Source: Flavobacterium sp. M31R6
GTDB taxonomy: Bacteria; Bacteroidota; Bacteroidia; Flavobacteriales; Flavobacteriaceae
NCBI RefSeq assembly: GCF_013284035.1
Contig: NZ_CP054141.1
Location: 620,001-684,000 of the forward strand
Length of the DNA stretch: 64,000 nt
Direction: 5' to 3'
The notes below the pieces were generated by a model, which was not told the DNA's origin, did no database searches, and was given only the letters and a program-made list of their open reading frames with translations. A program made the translations under genes and the position numbers. Below are positions 25,457-34,769 of the stretch, one piece after another; within the stretch, counting starts at the first letter, position 1; the number at the start of each line of letters is the position of its first letter.

Positions 25457-26236
25457 ATGGAAAAAGTAACAGCCAAAAAACACCTCGGACAGCATTTCTT
25501 AAAAGATGAAAGCGTAGCGAAAGATATAGCAGATACTCTTAATTTACAAGGTTATGAAGATGTGTTGGAAATAGGACCTGGAATGGGAGTGTTAACCAAG
25601 TATTTATTGGAAAAACCAATCAATACTTTCGTTATCGAAATTGATACCGAATCGGTTGAATATTTGGGTGTGCATTATGATAAATTGAAAGACAGAATCA
25701 TCTCAAAGGATTTCCTAAAATACGATATCAACGAAGTTTTTGTAGGAAAACAATTCGCGATAATTGGTAATTTTCCCTATAATATTTCGACCCAAATTGT
25801 TTTCAAAGCATTGGAATATCGAAATCAAATTCCTGAGTTTGCTGGAATGTTCCAGAAAGAAGTTGCAGAACGTATCTGCGAAAAAAAGGGAACCAAAGCT
25901 TATGGAATCTTATCAGTTTTGGTACAGGCTTTTTATGATGCTGAGTATTTGTTTACAGTAGATGAAAATGTGTTCAATCCACCACCCAAAGTAAAATCGG
26001 GAGTACTGCGTTTGCGTAGGAAAGAAGATTATAGTTTGCCTTGTAGCGAAAAGTTATTTTTTACGGTAGTGAAAACGGCTTTTCAACAACGCAGAAAGAC
26101 CTTGCGTAACAGTTTAAAAACCTTAAATTTGTCCGATAGTCTGAGAGAAGATGAAGTTTTTAATCTTCGTCCCGAACAATTGGATTACAAAGAGTTTATA
26201 GAATTGACCCAAAAAATCGAAGCCGATGGAGTTTAA
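25457..26236 (+). CDS. rsmA: 16S rRNA (adenine(1518)-N6/adenine(1519)-N6)-dimethyltransferase
   Basis: A 259-residue SAM-dependent enzyme that dimethylates two adenines at the 3' end of 16S rRNA during 30S maturation. It opens [12 protein letters not shown], followed by the SAM motif [11 protein letters not shown] and the catalytic motif GNFPYNIST (NxPY type). The C-terminal domain carries [13 protein letters not shown]. Length is usual. It overlaps mgtE by 11 bases. Confidence 0.97.
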   Translation: MEKVTAKKHLGQHFLKDESVAKDIADTLNLQGYEDVLEIGPGMGVLTKYLLEKPINTFVIEIDTESVEYLGVHYDKLKDRIISKDFLKYDINEVFVGKQFAIIGNFPYNISTQIVFKALEYRNQIPEFAGMFQKEVAERICEKKGTKAYGILSVLVQAFYDAEYLFTVDENVFNPPPKVKSGVLRLRRKEDYSLPCSEKLFFTVVKTAFQQRRKTLRNSLKTLNLSDSLREDEVFNLRPEQLDYKEFIELTQKIEADGV

Positions 26237-27575
26237 AATCAGCAAAGAATTAATAAAAGAGTTAGAGCAACTCATTCAAAGTAAAAACGACGAGCAACTT
26301 GAAGTTTTGTTGAATGATATGCACCACGCTGATATTGCTGAAGTTCTGGATGAATTGGACTTTGACGAAGCTACTTATATTTTTAAGGTATTAGATAGTG
26401 AGAAAACTGCCGAAATCCTTTTGGAGCTTGAAGACGATTTGCGTGAAAATATATTAAGTAGGCTTTCGCCAAAAGAAATCGCCGAAGAGCTTGATGAACT
26501 TGAGACCAATGATGCGGCCGATATTATCGGGGAACTTTCCAAAGAAAAGAAGGAAGAAGTAATATCCGAATTACAAGACGTAGAACACGCCAAAGATATT
26601 GTTGATTTATTACGTTATAAAGAAGATACAGCGGGTGGTTTGATGCATAAAGAATTGGTGAAAGTCAATGAAAATTGGACCGTTTTTACTTGTATCAAAG
26701 AAATGCGCATTCAGGCCGAAAATATTTCCAGAGTGCATTCTATATATGTAGTTGATGACGAAAACAGACTTTTAGGGCGTTTGTCACTCAAAGATTTACT
26801 TACAACTTCGACCAAAACACCCATTAGTGAAGTCTATATCAAAAAATTAAATTCGGTTATGGTCGACACCGAAGATGTCGAAGTCGCGAGAATCATGCAA
26901 AAATACGATCTTGAGGCGATACCGGTTATTGATGAGTTGGGAAGATTGGCAGGACGAATTACCATTGATGACATCGTGGATGTAATCAAAGATGAAGCTG
27001 AAAAAGATTATCAGTTGGCAGCGGGTATTACAAATGATGTAGAGTCCAGCGATACCGTTTTGGAGTTAATGAAAGCAAGATTGCCTTGGCTTTTGATCGG
27101 AATGGTTATTGAAATCATTGCTTCAAAGGTGCTTGAAGGGAATCAAACGTCAGTTCAACAATATTTTACTTTAATGATTTTTGTTCCTTTGCTTTCGGCT
27201 ACAGCCGGAAACATTGGGGTGCAGGCGTCAGCGATTGTGGTACAAGGTTTGGCAAACGGAACCCTAAAACAATACAGCAGGCAATACTTGACCAAGGAAC
27301 TTTCGGTTGCTTTGATTTCGGGAACAATAATATCGTTGTTTTTGTTTTTATACCATTCTTTAATGTATCAACAATATTTAGTTGGATTTGCGATTTCTAT
27401 TTCTATGCTCGTGGTAATATTGTTTGCAGCTACATTGGGAGTATTGGTGCCATTGTTTTTGCATAGAAAGAAAATTGATCCAGCTATAGCCACAGGGCCC
27501 TTTATCACTACTACAAATGATGTTTTTGGTATCATGATTTATTTTTGGATTGCTAGAATGATATTAGGATATTAA
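26226..27575 (+). CDS. mgtE: Magnesium transporter MgtE
   Basis: A 449-residue Mg2+ channel of the inner membrane. Residues ~1-130 are the N domain with its acidic helical repeats ([17 protein letters not shown]). Residues ~135-255 are two CBS domains that sense cytosolic Mg2+ (KEDTAGGLM...[18 protein letters not shown]...[11 protein letters not shown]). Five membrane helices complete the protein, with LPWLLIGM and [19 protein letters not shown] around the pore. The length is normal. The start lies inside the end of rsmA. Confidence 0.96.
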   Translation: MEFKISKELIKELEQLIQSKNDEQLEVLLNDMHHADIAEVLDELDFDEATYIFKVLDSEKTAEILLELEDDLRENILSRLSPKEIAEELDELETNDAADIIGELSKEKKEEVISELQDVEHAKDIVDLLRYKEDTAGGLMHKELVKVNENWTVFTCIKEMRIQAENISRVHSIYVVDDENRLLGRLSLKDLLTTSTKTPISEVYIKKLNSVMVDTEDVEVARIMQKYDLEAIPVIDELGRLAGRITIDDIVDVIKDEAEKDYQLAAGITNDVESSDTVLELMKARLPWLLIGMVIEIIASKVLEGNQTSVQQYFTLMIFVPLLSATAGNIGVQASAIVVQGLANGTLKQYSRQYLTKELSVALISGTIISLFLFLYHSLMYQQYLVGFAISISMLVVILFAATLGVLVPLFLHRKKIDPAIATGPFITTTNDVFGIMIYFWIARMILGY

Positions 27576-27603
27576 CTATTGATAGTTTTGGAATTTAACA
27601 ATT

Positions 27604-27650
27604 ATCCCGAATTTATTTATATTAAAAAATAATAAATTCGGGATTTTTCG
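27604..27650 (+). terminator. Terminator of rsmA-mgtE
   Basis: ATCCCGAATTTATT (27604-27617) pairs perfectly with AATAAATTCGGGAT (27631-27644), followed by TTTT. It lies 29 bases after the mgtE stop. Confidence 0.88.
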
Positions 27651-27763
27651 TGTACTTTGTAACCTGATTGTTTCTGCTCCATTTGAGGTAGAATCAAAGT
27701 CAGCTTGAATACTTTTTGATATTCTAAATGCTATTAACCAATCTAAGAATAAAATAAACCGAA

Positions 27764-28540
27764 ATGAAAGTACACATTATAGGCGGAGGAAACCTTGGAG
27801 CTTCTATCGCTATAGGAATTGCGAAATTCACTACCAATAACAAAGTAACCGTAACCAGACGCAATATAAATCCTATTTCACATTTGCAAGATCTTGGAAT
27901 TACCGTTACTACAGACAACACAAGCAATATTCAAGAAGCAGATATCATCATCTTGACCATAAAACCATATCAAGTGGATACCGTTTTGGCCGAGATATTG
28001 CCAGCTATTTCGAACAAAGTAATCGCTTCCGCCGTAAGTGGATTATCCATTGAGAATTTGCAAAACAAAATTGGGGATAGCCATAGTGCAGTGCGCATCA
28101 TGCCTAATATCGCAGCTCAATTTGGTGCATCGGCAACTTGTATCGCCTTTCACGAAAAAAATAAAGAAAAAGCCCAAGCAACAGTAGCCCTTTTTCAAGC
28201 TTTAGGAACGGCTCCTATTATTGATGAAAAGCTAATGGATGCTGCAACGGTTCTTGCCGCGAGTGGAACTGCTTTTGCCTTACGTTACATTCGTGCATCG
28301 ATGCAGGCGGGAATCGAGATAGGGTTTGACTGGCAAACGGCTTTGGCCATTTCTGCACAAACAGTAAAAGGAGCAGCAGAAATGTTACTTGAAGAAAAAG
28401 GGCACCCAGAGCAATTGATAGACCGTGTAACAACACCTCAAGGTTGTACTATTGCTGGATTGAATGAAATGGAATTACATGGTTTCAGTTCTTCTTTAAT
28501 CAAAGGAATCAAAACCTCATTAAAACAAATCAAGGGATAA
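27764..28540 (+). CDS. proC: Pyrroline-5-carboxylate reductase
   Basis: A 258-residue enzyme making proline from 1-pyrroline-5-carboxylate with NAD(P)H. It opens VHIIGGGNLGASIA (Rossmann motif), and TRRN follows the second strand. The middle carries AVSGLSIENL and RIMPNIAAQFGASAT. The dimerisation helix region has the hallmark VTTPQGCTIAGLNEME near the end. Slightly short but complete. It is not linked to other proline genes here. Confidence 0.96.
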   Translation: MKVHIIGGGNLGASIAIGIAKFTTNNKVTVTRRNINPISHLQDLGITVTTDNTSNIQEADIIILTIKPYQVDTVLAEILPAISNKVIASAVSGLSIENLQNKIGDSHSAVRIMPNIAAQFGASATCIAFHEKNKEKAQATVALFQALGTAPIIDEKLMDAATVLAASGTAFALRYIRASMQAGIEIGFDWQTALAISAQTVKGAAEMLLEEKGHPEQLIDRVTTPQGCTIAGLNEMELHGFSSSLIKGIKTSLKQIKG

Positions 28541-28548
28541 AAATCACT

Positions 28549-28670
28549 TGGGCGTGCCACCATAAAGAAAAGGGATCAACTCACTATTACGGTGATTCGA
28601 TCCCTTTCCTTTATGCTGTCAGGCTATTCGCGCTACTTTGGTAGCTAGCTTCTATCCTTCACGCAATACG
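28549..28670. repeat. Dispersed-repeat-like element with hairpin (GGGCGTGCC type)
   Basis: TTGGGCGTGCCACCA is followed by AAAGGGATC (28569-28577), which pairs with GATCCCTTT (28599-28607). Then come GTCAGGCTATTCGCGCTAC and AGCTTCTATCCTTCACGCA. This order of words matches an abundant intergenic repeat of Bacteroidota as I recall it. The hairpin could also end proC transcription. Confidence 0.65.
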
Positions 28671-28705
28671 ACACAAATCAACGGGTTATAAGGTGTTTTT
28701 GTCTT

Positions 28706-29215
28706 TTATGTGAATAAAGCTTTTAGTTCTGTGGCTTCATGAGGATTCATTTTACCGGCCAATACCAAGCTTAATTGCTTTCTTCGCAAAGCCGCATCAT
28801 AACGTTGTATTTCCAATTCTGTTTGAGGTTCAATCAGTGGAACTTCTACAGGTCTTCCGGTATCATCTACCGCGACAAATGTGTAAATCGCTTCGTTAGC
28901 CTTGGTTCTGTTTCCGGACTGACGGTCTTCTACCCAAACGTCCAGATAAATTTCCATCGAACTTTTAAAAGCTCTGGATACTTTCGCTTCAATAATGACA
29001 ACACTGCCAAGTGGAATGGATTTGTTAAAAGCCACATGATTTACTGATGCTGTCACACCAATACGGCGTGAATGTCTTCCGGCCGCAATACTTGCTGCTC
29101 GATCCATTCTTGCCAATAATTCCCCTCCAAATAAGTTATTCAAAGGATTGGTTTCGCTCGGTAAAACCAAATCGGTTAATATAGTTAAGGATTCTGAAGG
29201 ATGTTTTGGTGTCAT
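28706..29215 (-). CDS. Hotdog-fold acyl-CoA thioesterase
   Basis: A 169-residue cytosolic thioesterase hydrolysing acyl-CoA. The hotdog signature is NPLNNLFGGELLARMDRAASIAAGRHS, with the catalytic Asp in RMDRAA, followed by SVNHVAFNKSIPLGSVV and NEAIYTFVAVDDTGRP. It resembles the YciA/BACH group. It lies 51 bases after the DoxX gene on the same strand and may belong to the holB transcript. The chain-length preference is unknown. Confidence 0.92.
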   Translation of the reverse strand: MTPKHPSESLTILTDLVLPSETNPLNNLFGGELLARMDRAASIAAGRHSRRIGVTASVNHVAFNKSIPLGSVVIIEAKVSRAFKSSMEIYLDVWVEDRQSGNRTKANEAIYTFVAVDDTGRPVEVPLIEPQTELEIQRYDAALRRKQLSLVLAGKMNPHEATELKALFT

Positions 29216-29266
29216 ACTTTTATATGAGTATTAATTTTAATTTAATTTATTATTGAAAATGACTCT

Positions 29267-29650
29267 TTAGTTAAGCCAATATACTGCCATTACCGATGGA
29301 ATAAAATACAATACGATGGTTCTGGCACCATCATAATCTTTGGCCAGGCGTTGTCCAAAAAGCAACATTATAAGTGTGATACAAGAAAAAATGGCACCAT
29401 ATAAGCCATATACTCTGCCGCTATTTACTGCTATTTCTATAGCACCTACCACACACAAAATACCGGAAATTAATTCTAAAATCAATACATTTACTAAAGC
29501 CAATGGCACTTGATTACGTAAAGGAGTTTCGGCAAAATGTTCTTTAAGCCAGTCGATATTGTCTTTCCAATGGAATAATTTATCCTGTGAAGACTGTAAA
29601 AAAGTGATAGCTAAAAAAACTAAGATTAAAATAGATGCAATATTGTTCAT
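29267..29650 (-). CDS. DoxX family membrane protein
   Basis: A 127-residue protein with four expected membrane helices, in the DoxX-like group. Typical features are the first helix ILILVFLAITFLQSSQDKLFHW, a loop with FAETPLR, and ALVNVLILELISGILCVVGA. The function of the short stand-alone forms is not clear. It lies 6 bases downstream of holB, so they form one operon, although no functional link is apparent. Confidence 0.82.
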   Translation of the reverse strand: MNNIASILILVFLAITFLQSSQDKLFHWKDNIDWLKEHFAETPLRNQVPLALVNVLILELISGILCVVGAIEIAVNSGRVYGLYGAIFSCITLIMLLFGQRLAKDYDGARTIVLYFIPSVMAVYWLN

Positions 29651-29656
29651 GGGGTT

Positions 29657-30793
29657 TTATTTTTTATGAATTAAACGAGTCAATTTTATGGATAAATCGG
29701 TCAATATTATTTTGGCATTACCGTTGCGTTCTATATGATACATAGCATCTGATAATTCTTTAAAAATTTCAGCAATGTTATTTCCATTTACAAAAGGCGC
29801 AAAGTTTTCAAGTTTGAATTTTTCTACTTTTGGCTCAATGTAAACAAGTGTTTTGGTTTCGTAATTAAGCAATAAAGCCTGTCTGAACATTTCGATACAG
29901 AAGTGGAGAAATTTCTTTTGTGTCTCTCTACCCAAAGCAGCAATCTGTTCACTCCATTCTATTAAATCTTGTATTGCTGCCGCGTTTCCTTTGGCCTTGA
30001 ATGCCGCACGTACCCAGGTAACAAACCATTGTTCAAAAGGCAACGCCTCATGGTCATCATATAATAGATGTAGCGCTTTGTTATAATTCCCTTGGGATTG
30101 ATGAGCAATTTTCAGAGCTTCTTTAAGTTCTATCTGTTCTCTTTCGATAAGTCCGTCCGTAATAACTTGTTCACTCAGTCCGCTAAAATGGGTAATTTGA
30201 CAACGTGACCGAATGGTTTGGATGATATCTTCTTCATTTTGGGAGATGAGAATGAAAACTGTTTTTTCGGGTGGCTCTTCAAGTAATTTAAGAAGTTTAT
30301 TGGAAGCAGCAATGTTCATTTTATCTGCCATCCAAATAATCATTATTTTGTATCCGCCTTCGTAAGATTTTAAGGAAAGAGATTTTAAAATTTCCTGAGC
30401 ATCATCCACACGAATTTCTCCCTGTTTATTCTGAACTCCTAATTTGGCATACCAATCAAATAATCCGCCGTAAGGATTTTCTAAAACAAATTGTCTCCAA
30501 TCTGCAATAAAATCAATACTTTTTGGTTTGACCTTAACTTCTTCGGTAGTAACTGTTGGATAGATAAAATGTAAATCAGGATGTGATAATTTTTGAAATT
30601 TAAGGCTGCAGGATTCGTTTAGACCTTCATTACTATGGCATAAGATATGATGAGTGTATGCGATTGCCATAGCTAAGGTTCCGCTACCTTCAGGGCCGAT
30701 GAATAATTGAGCATGCGGTATTCTGCCTAAATTAGCACTTTTAATTAAGTGATTTTTAATGTAGTCTTGCCCTAAAATTTTTGAAAATTCCAT
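29657..30793 (-). CDS. holB: DNA polymerase III subunit delta'
   Basis: A 378-residue clamp-loader subunit of the replicative polymerase. The N-terminal AAA+ domain opens FSKILGQDYIKNHL, then GPEGSGTLAMA, a P-loop that lacks the Lys of a working Walker A, as is usual for delta'. The sensor-1 region reads MNIAASNKLLKLLEEPPEKTVFILIS and the SRC motif RSRCQITHF. The C-terminal collar is helical. The AUG is only four bases past a TATCTTTG promoter element, so the mRNA may be leaderless. Confidence 0.93.
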   Translation of the reverse strand: MEFSKILGQDYIKNHLIKSANLGRIPHAQLFIGPEGSGTLAMAIAYTHHILCHSNEGLNESCSLKFQKLSHPDLHFIYPTVTTEEVKVKPKSIDFIADWRQFVLENPYGGLFDWYAKLGVQNKQGEIRVDDAQEILKSLSLKSYEGGYKIMIIWMADKMNIAASNKLLKLLEEPPEKTVFILISQNEEDIIQTIRSRCQITHFSGLSEQVITDGLIEREQIELKEALKIAHQSQGNYNKALHLLYDDHEALPFEQWFVTWVRAAFKAKGNAAAIQDLIEWSEQIAALGRETQKKFLHFCIEMFRQALLLNYETKTLVYIEPKVEKFKLENFAPFVNGNNIAEIFKELSDAMYHIERNGNAKIILTDLSIKLTRLIHKK

Positions 30794-31139
30794 GAAGCAA
30801 AGATAGGAGAAAATGATAGTTTCAAAAATTTTCTGTTAGAAAGTTTAGTTTCCGCAGAATTTTGGAAGTAAAATTCAAAAGAATAAGACAGCTATTTTTT
30901 TCTTTACTTTTTAACCAACAAATGTTAATAACTTCTGTATTATTTTTCTTCATTTTGTTTTATGAAGTTTTTTATTACAAATATAAACAAGTAAAAACTG
31001 ATGTAAATTAATAAATTTGAAATAACTATTAATTTTTTTAAATGCAATTTATCCCGATAAAATGTCGAGTTTACTCGGTGTAAAACAGTTTTTTCGCTCT
31101 ATTTGTAATTAAAAATATCTTTAATTTTTTCTACGGGAC
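30794..31139. other. Divergent AT-rich spacer between holB and the spr operon
   Basis: No gene is seen. The left edge holds the holB promoter and the right edge the spr operon promoter. The middle is AT-rich with no strong hairpin or repeat. Confidence 0.7.
30798..30825 (-). promoter_or_regulatory. Promoter of holB
   Basis: Minus strand TTG (30823-30825), 17-base spacer, TATCTTTG (30798-30805). Only four bases separate the element from the ATG. Confidence 0.65.
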
Positions 31140-31169
31140 TTGCAAATTCAATTTAATTGTATATTTTTG
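31140..31169 (+). promoter_or_regulatory. Promoter of the spr (gliding) operon
   Basis: TTG (31140-31142), a 19-base spacer and TATTTTTG (31162-31169) match the Bacteroidota sigma-A consensus in both elements and spacing. The leader before the ATG at 31195 is about 20 bases. Confidence 0.8.
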
Positions 31170-31194
31170 TTTTATTAATTAATAAATCCAAGAT

Positions 31195-31641
31195 ATGAAA
31201 GGGAAAATTATATTTTTCAGTATTGTTATGTTAGCATTAACGTCTAAGGGCTTCGCACAAGCAAAACCAAATATGCCAAAAAGTATAGTTAGCACGAGCG
31301 CTGCAATACGTACTTACTATGACGACAAGACTCTTAGAGCAATGTCTAAAGGTGAATTAGTGGAATTGTATATTGAGCGTATGAAAGTAATTGTCAAAAT
31401 ATTACCTCATATTGCATTGGCTACTAAGCCAGGAGTAACTATGACAGACTTAGGTATTCCAGATGATGCAGATAATAGAAAAGCATTGGATTTAGAAACT
31501 GAAGCAACACAAACTTACATAGAAATTACTGTTAATTTCTTAAGAAAAATGCTTCCTTACGCAGACAAAAATCAACTTGTGACTATGGTTTTGTTCTATG
31601 AGCAAACTTTGAAATCACTTCATGAAGTTGAGCAACAATAA
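31195..31641 (+). CDS. Small exported protein, first gene of the spr operon
   Basis: A 148-residue protein with a signal peptide (VMLALTSKGFAQ). The mature part is helical (LRAMSKGELVELYIERMKVIVKILPHIAL, then a second helical part ending YEQTLKSLHEVEQQ) and has no Cys. I do not know a named domain for it. By position it corresponds to the first of the unnamed genes that precede sprC in the Flavobacterium johnsoniae operon. It has no C-terminal T9SS sorting domain, so it is probably periplasmic. It is followed by the beta-helix protein 121 bases on. Confidence 0.82.
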   Translation: MKGKIIFFSIVMLALTSKGFAQAKPNMPKSIVSTSAAIRTYYDDKTLRAMSKGELVELYIERMKVIVKILPHIALATKPGVTMTDLGIPDDADNRKALDLETEATQTYIEITVNFLRKMLPYADKNQLVTMVLFYEQTLKSLHEVEQQ

Positions 31642-31762
31642 GAAATAATGTTTTTAGAATAAGATGTTATAATCTTAAGCTAAGTTCGATCTTTTACTCT
31701 TAATGAGATGATAAACTCTTGACCTACAGAGATTACAAATAATAATTTAATACCCCAAACCT

Positions 31763-33049
31763 ATGAAAAATATATTTATTATATGGGTTTTCCTTGCGAC
31801 TGTTTGCAGCGTAAATGCACAACAAGAGAAAGGGATAATTGGATCAAGCAATTGGTTGAATAACTGGACTGAATTTAAACCTGGCAAAGCTGATTACGGC
31901 GAAGCTACTCAGATTTTGGCTGGTAATATTAGTGAAAATACTAAACTGGTAAAAAAAGATGTTTACATTATACAAGGTAATGTTTATGTAACTAATAATG
32001 CAGTTCTTAGTATTGAACCTGGTACAGTTATTATTGGAGACGGTGAATCAAAGGGTACTTTGATTATTACTAAAGGTGCTCAAATAATTGCAGAAGGTCT
32101 AGAAACAGATCCTATTGTTTTTACATCTAATAAATCTATAAAGAAAGCTGGTGATTGGGGAGGCATTGTTATTCTTGGTGATGCTCCGATTAATAAGTTT
32201 GGAAATTATTCTTCTGTAAATTTTGATTTAGACCCAAGTTTAACTACTTATGGTGGTTTAAATCCTGCGAGTTCTTCAGGTGTTTTGAAGTATGTGCGAA
32301 TTGAATACGCCGGTAAAAAGGTAAGAGGTTCTTCAGAGAGTTTTAATGCTCTTTTGCTTGGAGGAATTGGAAATAAAACAATCTTAGAAAATATTATGGT
32401 AAGTTATGCCGCTGGAGACTCATTTGAAGTTCTAGGTGGTGAGCCCGTAATGACTAAAATGGTTTCATATAAATCTAATGGAATAGATTTCAAATTTACT
32501 TTAGGTACTCAGGCTAAAATTGATAATTCGTTGGCTGTTAGGTCTTCTTATCTGACAAGTAGTGCTGGATCTCGTTGTTTGGATGTTTCTTCCTATACTA
32601 AGAAAGAAGAAGTAGACTTTACCAAAAAACAAACTCTAGTTACTGCGACTAACTTAACTCTTGCTAATGATAGTGATAATATTGATCAAGATATCAAAGC
32701 AGGTTTAGTTAAAGAAGGTGTCTATGTAGCTGAGAACAGTTCTTTAGTTTTAAGAAAAAGTGTGATTTCTGGATTTAGTCCTGCAGTTTTATTTGATAGT
32801 AAAATTGAAATCAACGACAAAAATCTTAAGAAAATTAGAATCGAAGACATGTACTTGAATTACTGTAATGGTAATATCTTTAGTGAAGGCTCTACTGAAA
32901 ATGAAGATTTAGAAAGTTATTACGGAAACAGCGCTTTCTTTATTTTGTATTCTAAGACAACAAACTTAGAAACCTTTAATGATTTTGCAAATCCTAGAAG
33001 ACCAGACTTTAGGTTGGCACTTTCAAAATTTACAGCAGCTACTAAATAA
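31763..33049 (+). CDS. Exported parallel beta-helix-like protein of the spr operon
   Basis: A 428-residue exported protein with a signal peptide (VFLATVCSVNAQ). From about residue 60 the pattern of short strands and Gly/Asn turns is beta-helix-like: VYIIQGNVYVTNNAVLSIEPGTVIIGD, GTLIITKGAQIIAEGLETDPIVFTS and GDWGGIVILGDAPI. Bacteroidota have many hypothetical proteins with this module. No sorting domain is seen at the C-terminus. Its place in the operon suggests a part in making or anchoring the SprB surface system, but no specific role can be given. Confidence 0.82.
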   Translation: MKNIFIIWVFLATVCSVNAQQEKGIIGSSNWLNNWTEFKPGKADYGEATQILAGNISENTKLVKKDVYIIQGNVYVTNNAVLSIEPGTVIIGDGESKGTLIITKGAQIIAEGLETDPIVFTSNKSIKKAGDWGGIVILGDAPINKFGNYSSVNFDLDPSLTTYGGLNPASSSGVLKYVRIEYAGKKVRGSSESFNALLLGGIGNKTILENIMVSYAAGDSFEVLGGEPVMTKMVSYKSNGIDFKFTLGTQAKIDNSLAVRSSYLTSSAGSRCLDVSSYTKKEEVDFTKKQTLVTATNLTLANDSDNIDQDIKAGLVKEGVYVAENSSLVLRKSVISGFSPAVLFDSKIEINDKNLKKIRIEDMYLNYCNGNIFSEGSTENEDLESYYGNSAFFILYSKTTNLETFNDFANPRRPDFRLALSKFTAATK

Positions 33050-33073
33050 AATTTATAATTGTTTTAAAATTTA

Positions 33074-33121
33074 TAAAATGAAAGTTGGACCTAATATGAA
33101 TAAGGTTTAGCTTTCATTTTA
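33074..33121 (+). terminator. Hairpin before sprC, possible attenuator
   Basis: TAAAATGAAAG (33074-33084) pairs with CTTTCATTTTA (33111-33121), with an inner ACCT/AGGT pair. The T tract after it is broken (TTAATTT). It may end part of the transcripts or protect the 5' mRNA. Confidence 0.45.
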
Positions 33122-33244
33122 TTAATTTAAAATGGTTTTATATTCAGTTTAATAAGAATGAACTTAACCTAACGATTGGTTAAGAATAAATTGATGATTT
33201 GCGAATTGCATATGCCCCCTATGAATAGCAATAAATATCAACAT

Positions 33245-34768
33245 ATGAAAAGCAAACCTACTTCCTTTTTTTCTTCCGGCGCATTTATGTTTTTTTGGAT
33301 GCTGTTGGTAGCCCCTTCAACTCTGTCTTTGTTTGCCCAGCAAATAAACCCTAAAATATTGGAATTTACGCAGATTTGTGCTGGTGGACCTCACCCCAAC
33401 AAACCTGGTCAAGTATTTAATGAGTATCAAGCTTCTTTTTCTATTGTTGGATTTGCTTCGGACGTAATATTTAGAGTGGAGCTTTCTGACCCAACGGGTT
33501 CTTTCGCTACTCCGACTGCTACCACTGCTTTGGGACCTCTTCCTACAACACCTCCAGATACTGCAACGGATAAGACATTAGTGTTTGCAGTTCCTACAAA
33601 TTTGGTAGGTTCTAATACTTATAAATTAAGAGTTGTAAGTTCTACAAACATTGCTAGTCAACCTTTTACTATTGGAGGCACTGCAGGTGTCAAAACATTT
33701 TCAGCTTATTATGAAGCCTACACAGGGCCTTTTGCAATCAATAATAATCAGCCGACAGTTAGTTTCTGTATTGGTGGAAAAGTAATTCTTACTGTATATA
33801 ACCCGACTCCTTCGATTCCTAATTCCTCGCCAGCAAATTACCCTCAATTAAAATATTCCTGGTATAAAGATAATGTTTTGATTTCTGGTCAAAGTTCCAG
33901 TTCTTTAGAAGTTAACGCTGCAGGTGTTTATTTCGCTAAATTAGATTATGGTCTTTGTTCAGATGATAATTATCGTTCACAAGGTGTAACTGTAACAAGT
34001 GCCAGTGGAGCTTCCGCGGTAATTACTTCTAGTTCTGGTAATCCGTTTTGTGCTAGTTTAGGGAATACTACTTTAGCTGTTACGGGTGGTAATTCTTATG
34101 TTTGGAAAAAAGATAATGTCATTATTGACGCAGCTATATCTCAAACGTATCTAACGAATTTAGCAGGTGTCTATACTTGTGATGTTGATTTTGGAGGATG
34201 TAAGTCAACAGGTACAATAGACTTAAAGGTTTTAAAAACCAATAGTACTATTTCTGGAGTTGATGTTGTTAAAGTTAATAATATTACCGAAGGAGAAACG
34301 CTCAATGCCATCATAACCTCTGATGCTGCAGTTCCGTCCTATCAATGGTTTTTAAATGGTGTAGCTTTATCAGGTGCTGATAAATCTTCTCTGGACATTA
34401 CAGATGAAGGGAAATATAAGGGAGTTGTTACCCAGACGACAGGTTGTATTATTGCTGATGAATTTCCTTTCGAAGTTTCTTTTAAAGTGAATTTAAATGT
34501 TCCAAAAATTTCAAATATTGTTACTCCAAACGGTGATGGTGTTAATGACACTTGGATTATTCCTGACAAATATTTAGCTGGAACAAATACTCATATTGTG
34601 ATTTTAAGTTCTTTTGGCGAAATTGTTTATCAAACCGATAATTATGACAATTATAATGGTTGGCCACAGACAGCTATAGAATTTAATAACTTCAATCCTG
34701 TTTATTATTATATAATTACTCCAACTGGCGAGTCTGCCAAAAAGGGTTCGATAACTCTTCTGAAATAA
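33245..34768 (+). CDS. sprC: SprC-like gliding motility protein with CHU_C sorting domain
   Basis: A ~507-residue exported protein. The chosen ATG begins MKSKPTSFF and leads into a hydrophobic signal (MFFWMLLVAPSTLSLFAQ); earlier in-frame ATGs at 33212 and 33221 are possible. The middle has two or three Ig/PKD-like beta modules, e.g. YSWYKDNVLISGQSSSSLEV and YVWKKDNVIIDAAISQTYL. The end is a CHU_C (type B) T9SS domain: ISNIVTPNGDGVNDTWIIP and a final strand GSITLLK. By order before sprD and sprB it corresponds to sprC of F. johnsoniae, which is needed for normal gliding. It lies one base before sprD. Confidence 0.85.
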   Translation: MKSKPTSFFSSGAFMFFWMLLVAPSTLSLFAQQINPKILEFTQICAGGPHPNKPGQVFNEYQASFSIVGFASDVIFRVELSDPTGSFATPTATTALGPLPTTPPDTATDKTLVFAVPTNLVGSNTYKLRVVSSTNIASQPFTIGGTAGVKTFSAYYEAYTGPFAINNNQPTVSFCIGGKVILTVYNPTPSIPNSSPANYPQLKYSWYKDNVLISGQSSSSLEVNAAGVYFAKLDYGLCSDDNYRSQGVTVTSASGASAVITSSSGNPFCASLGNTTLAVTGGNSYVWKKDNVIIDAAISQTYLTNLAGVYTCDVDFGGCKSTGTIDLKVLKTNSTISGVDVVKVNNITEGETLNAIITSDAAVPSYQWFLNGVALSGADKSSLDITDEGKYKGVVTQTTGCIIADEFPFEVSFKVNLNVPKISNIVTPNGDGVNDTWIIPDKYLAGTNTHIVILSSFGEIVYQTDNYDNYNGWPQTAIEFNNFNPVYYYIITPTGESAKKGSITLLK

Positions 34769-34769
34769 T

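Noticed and set aside
28541-28705. Spacer after proC considered as a tRNA or structured RNA gene
   Set aside because: No cloverleaf or anticodon arm can be drawn; the words fit a dispersed repeat instead.
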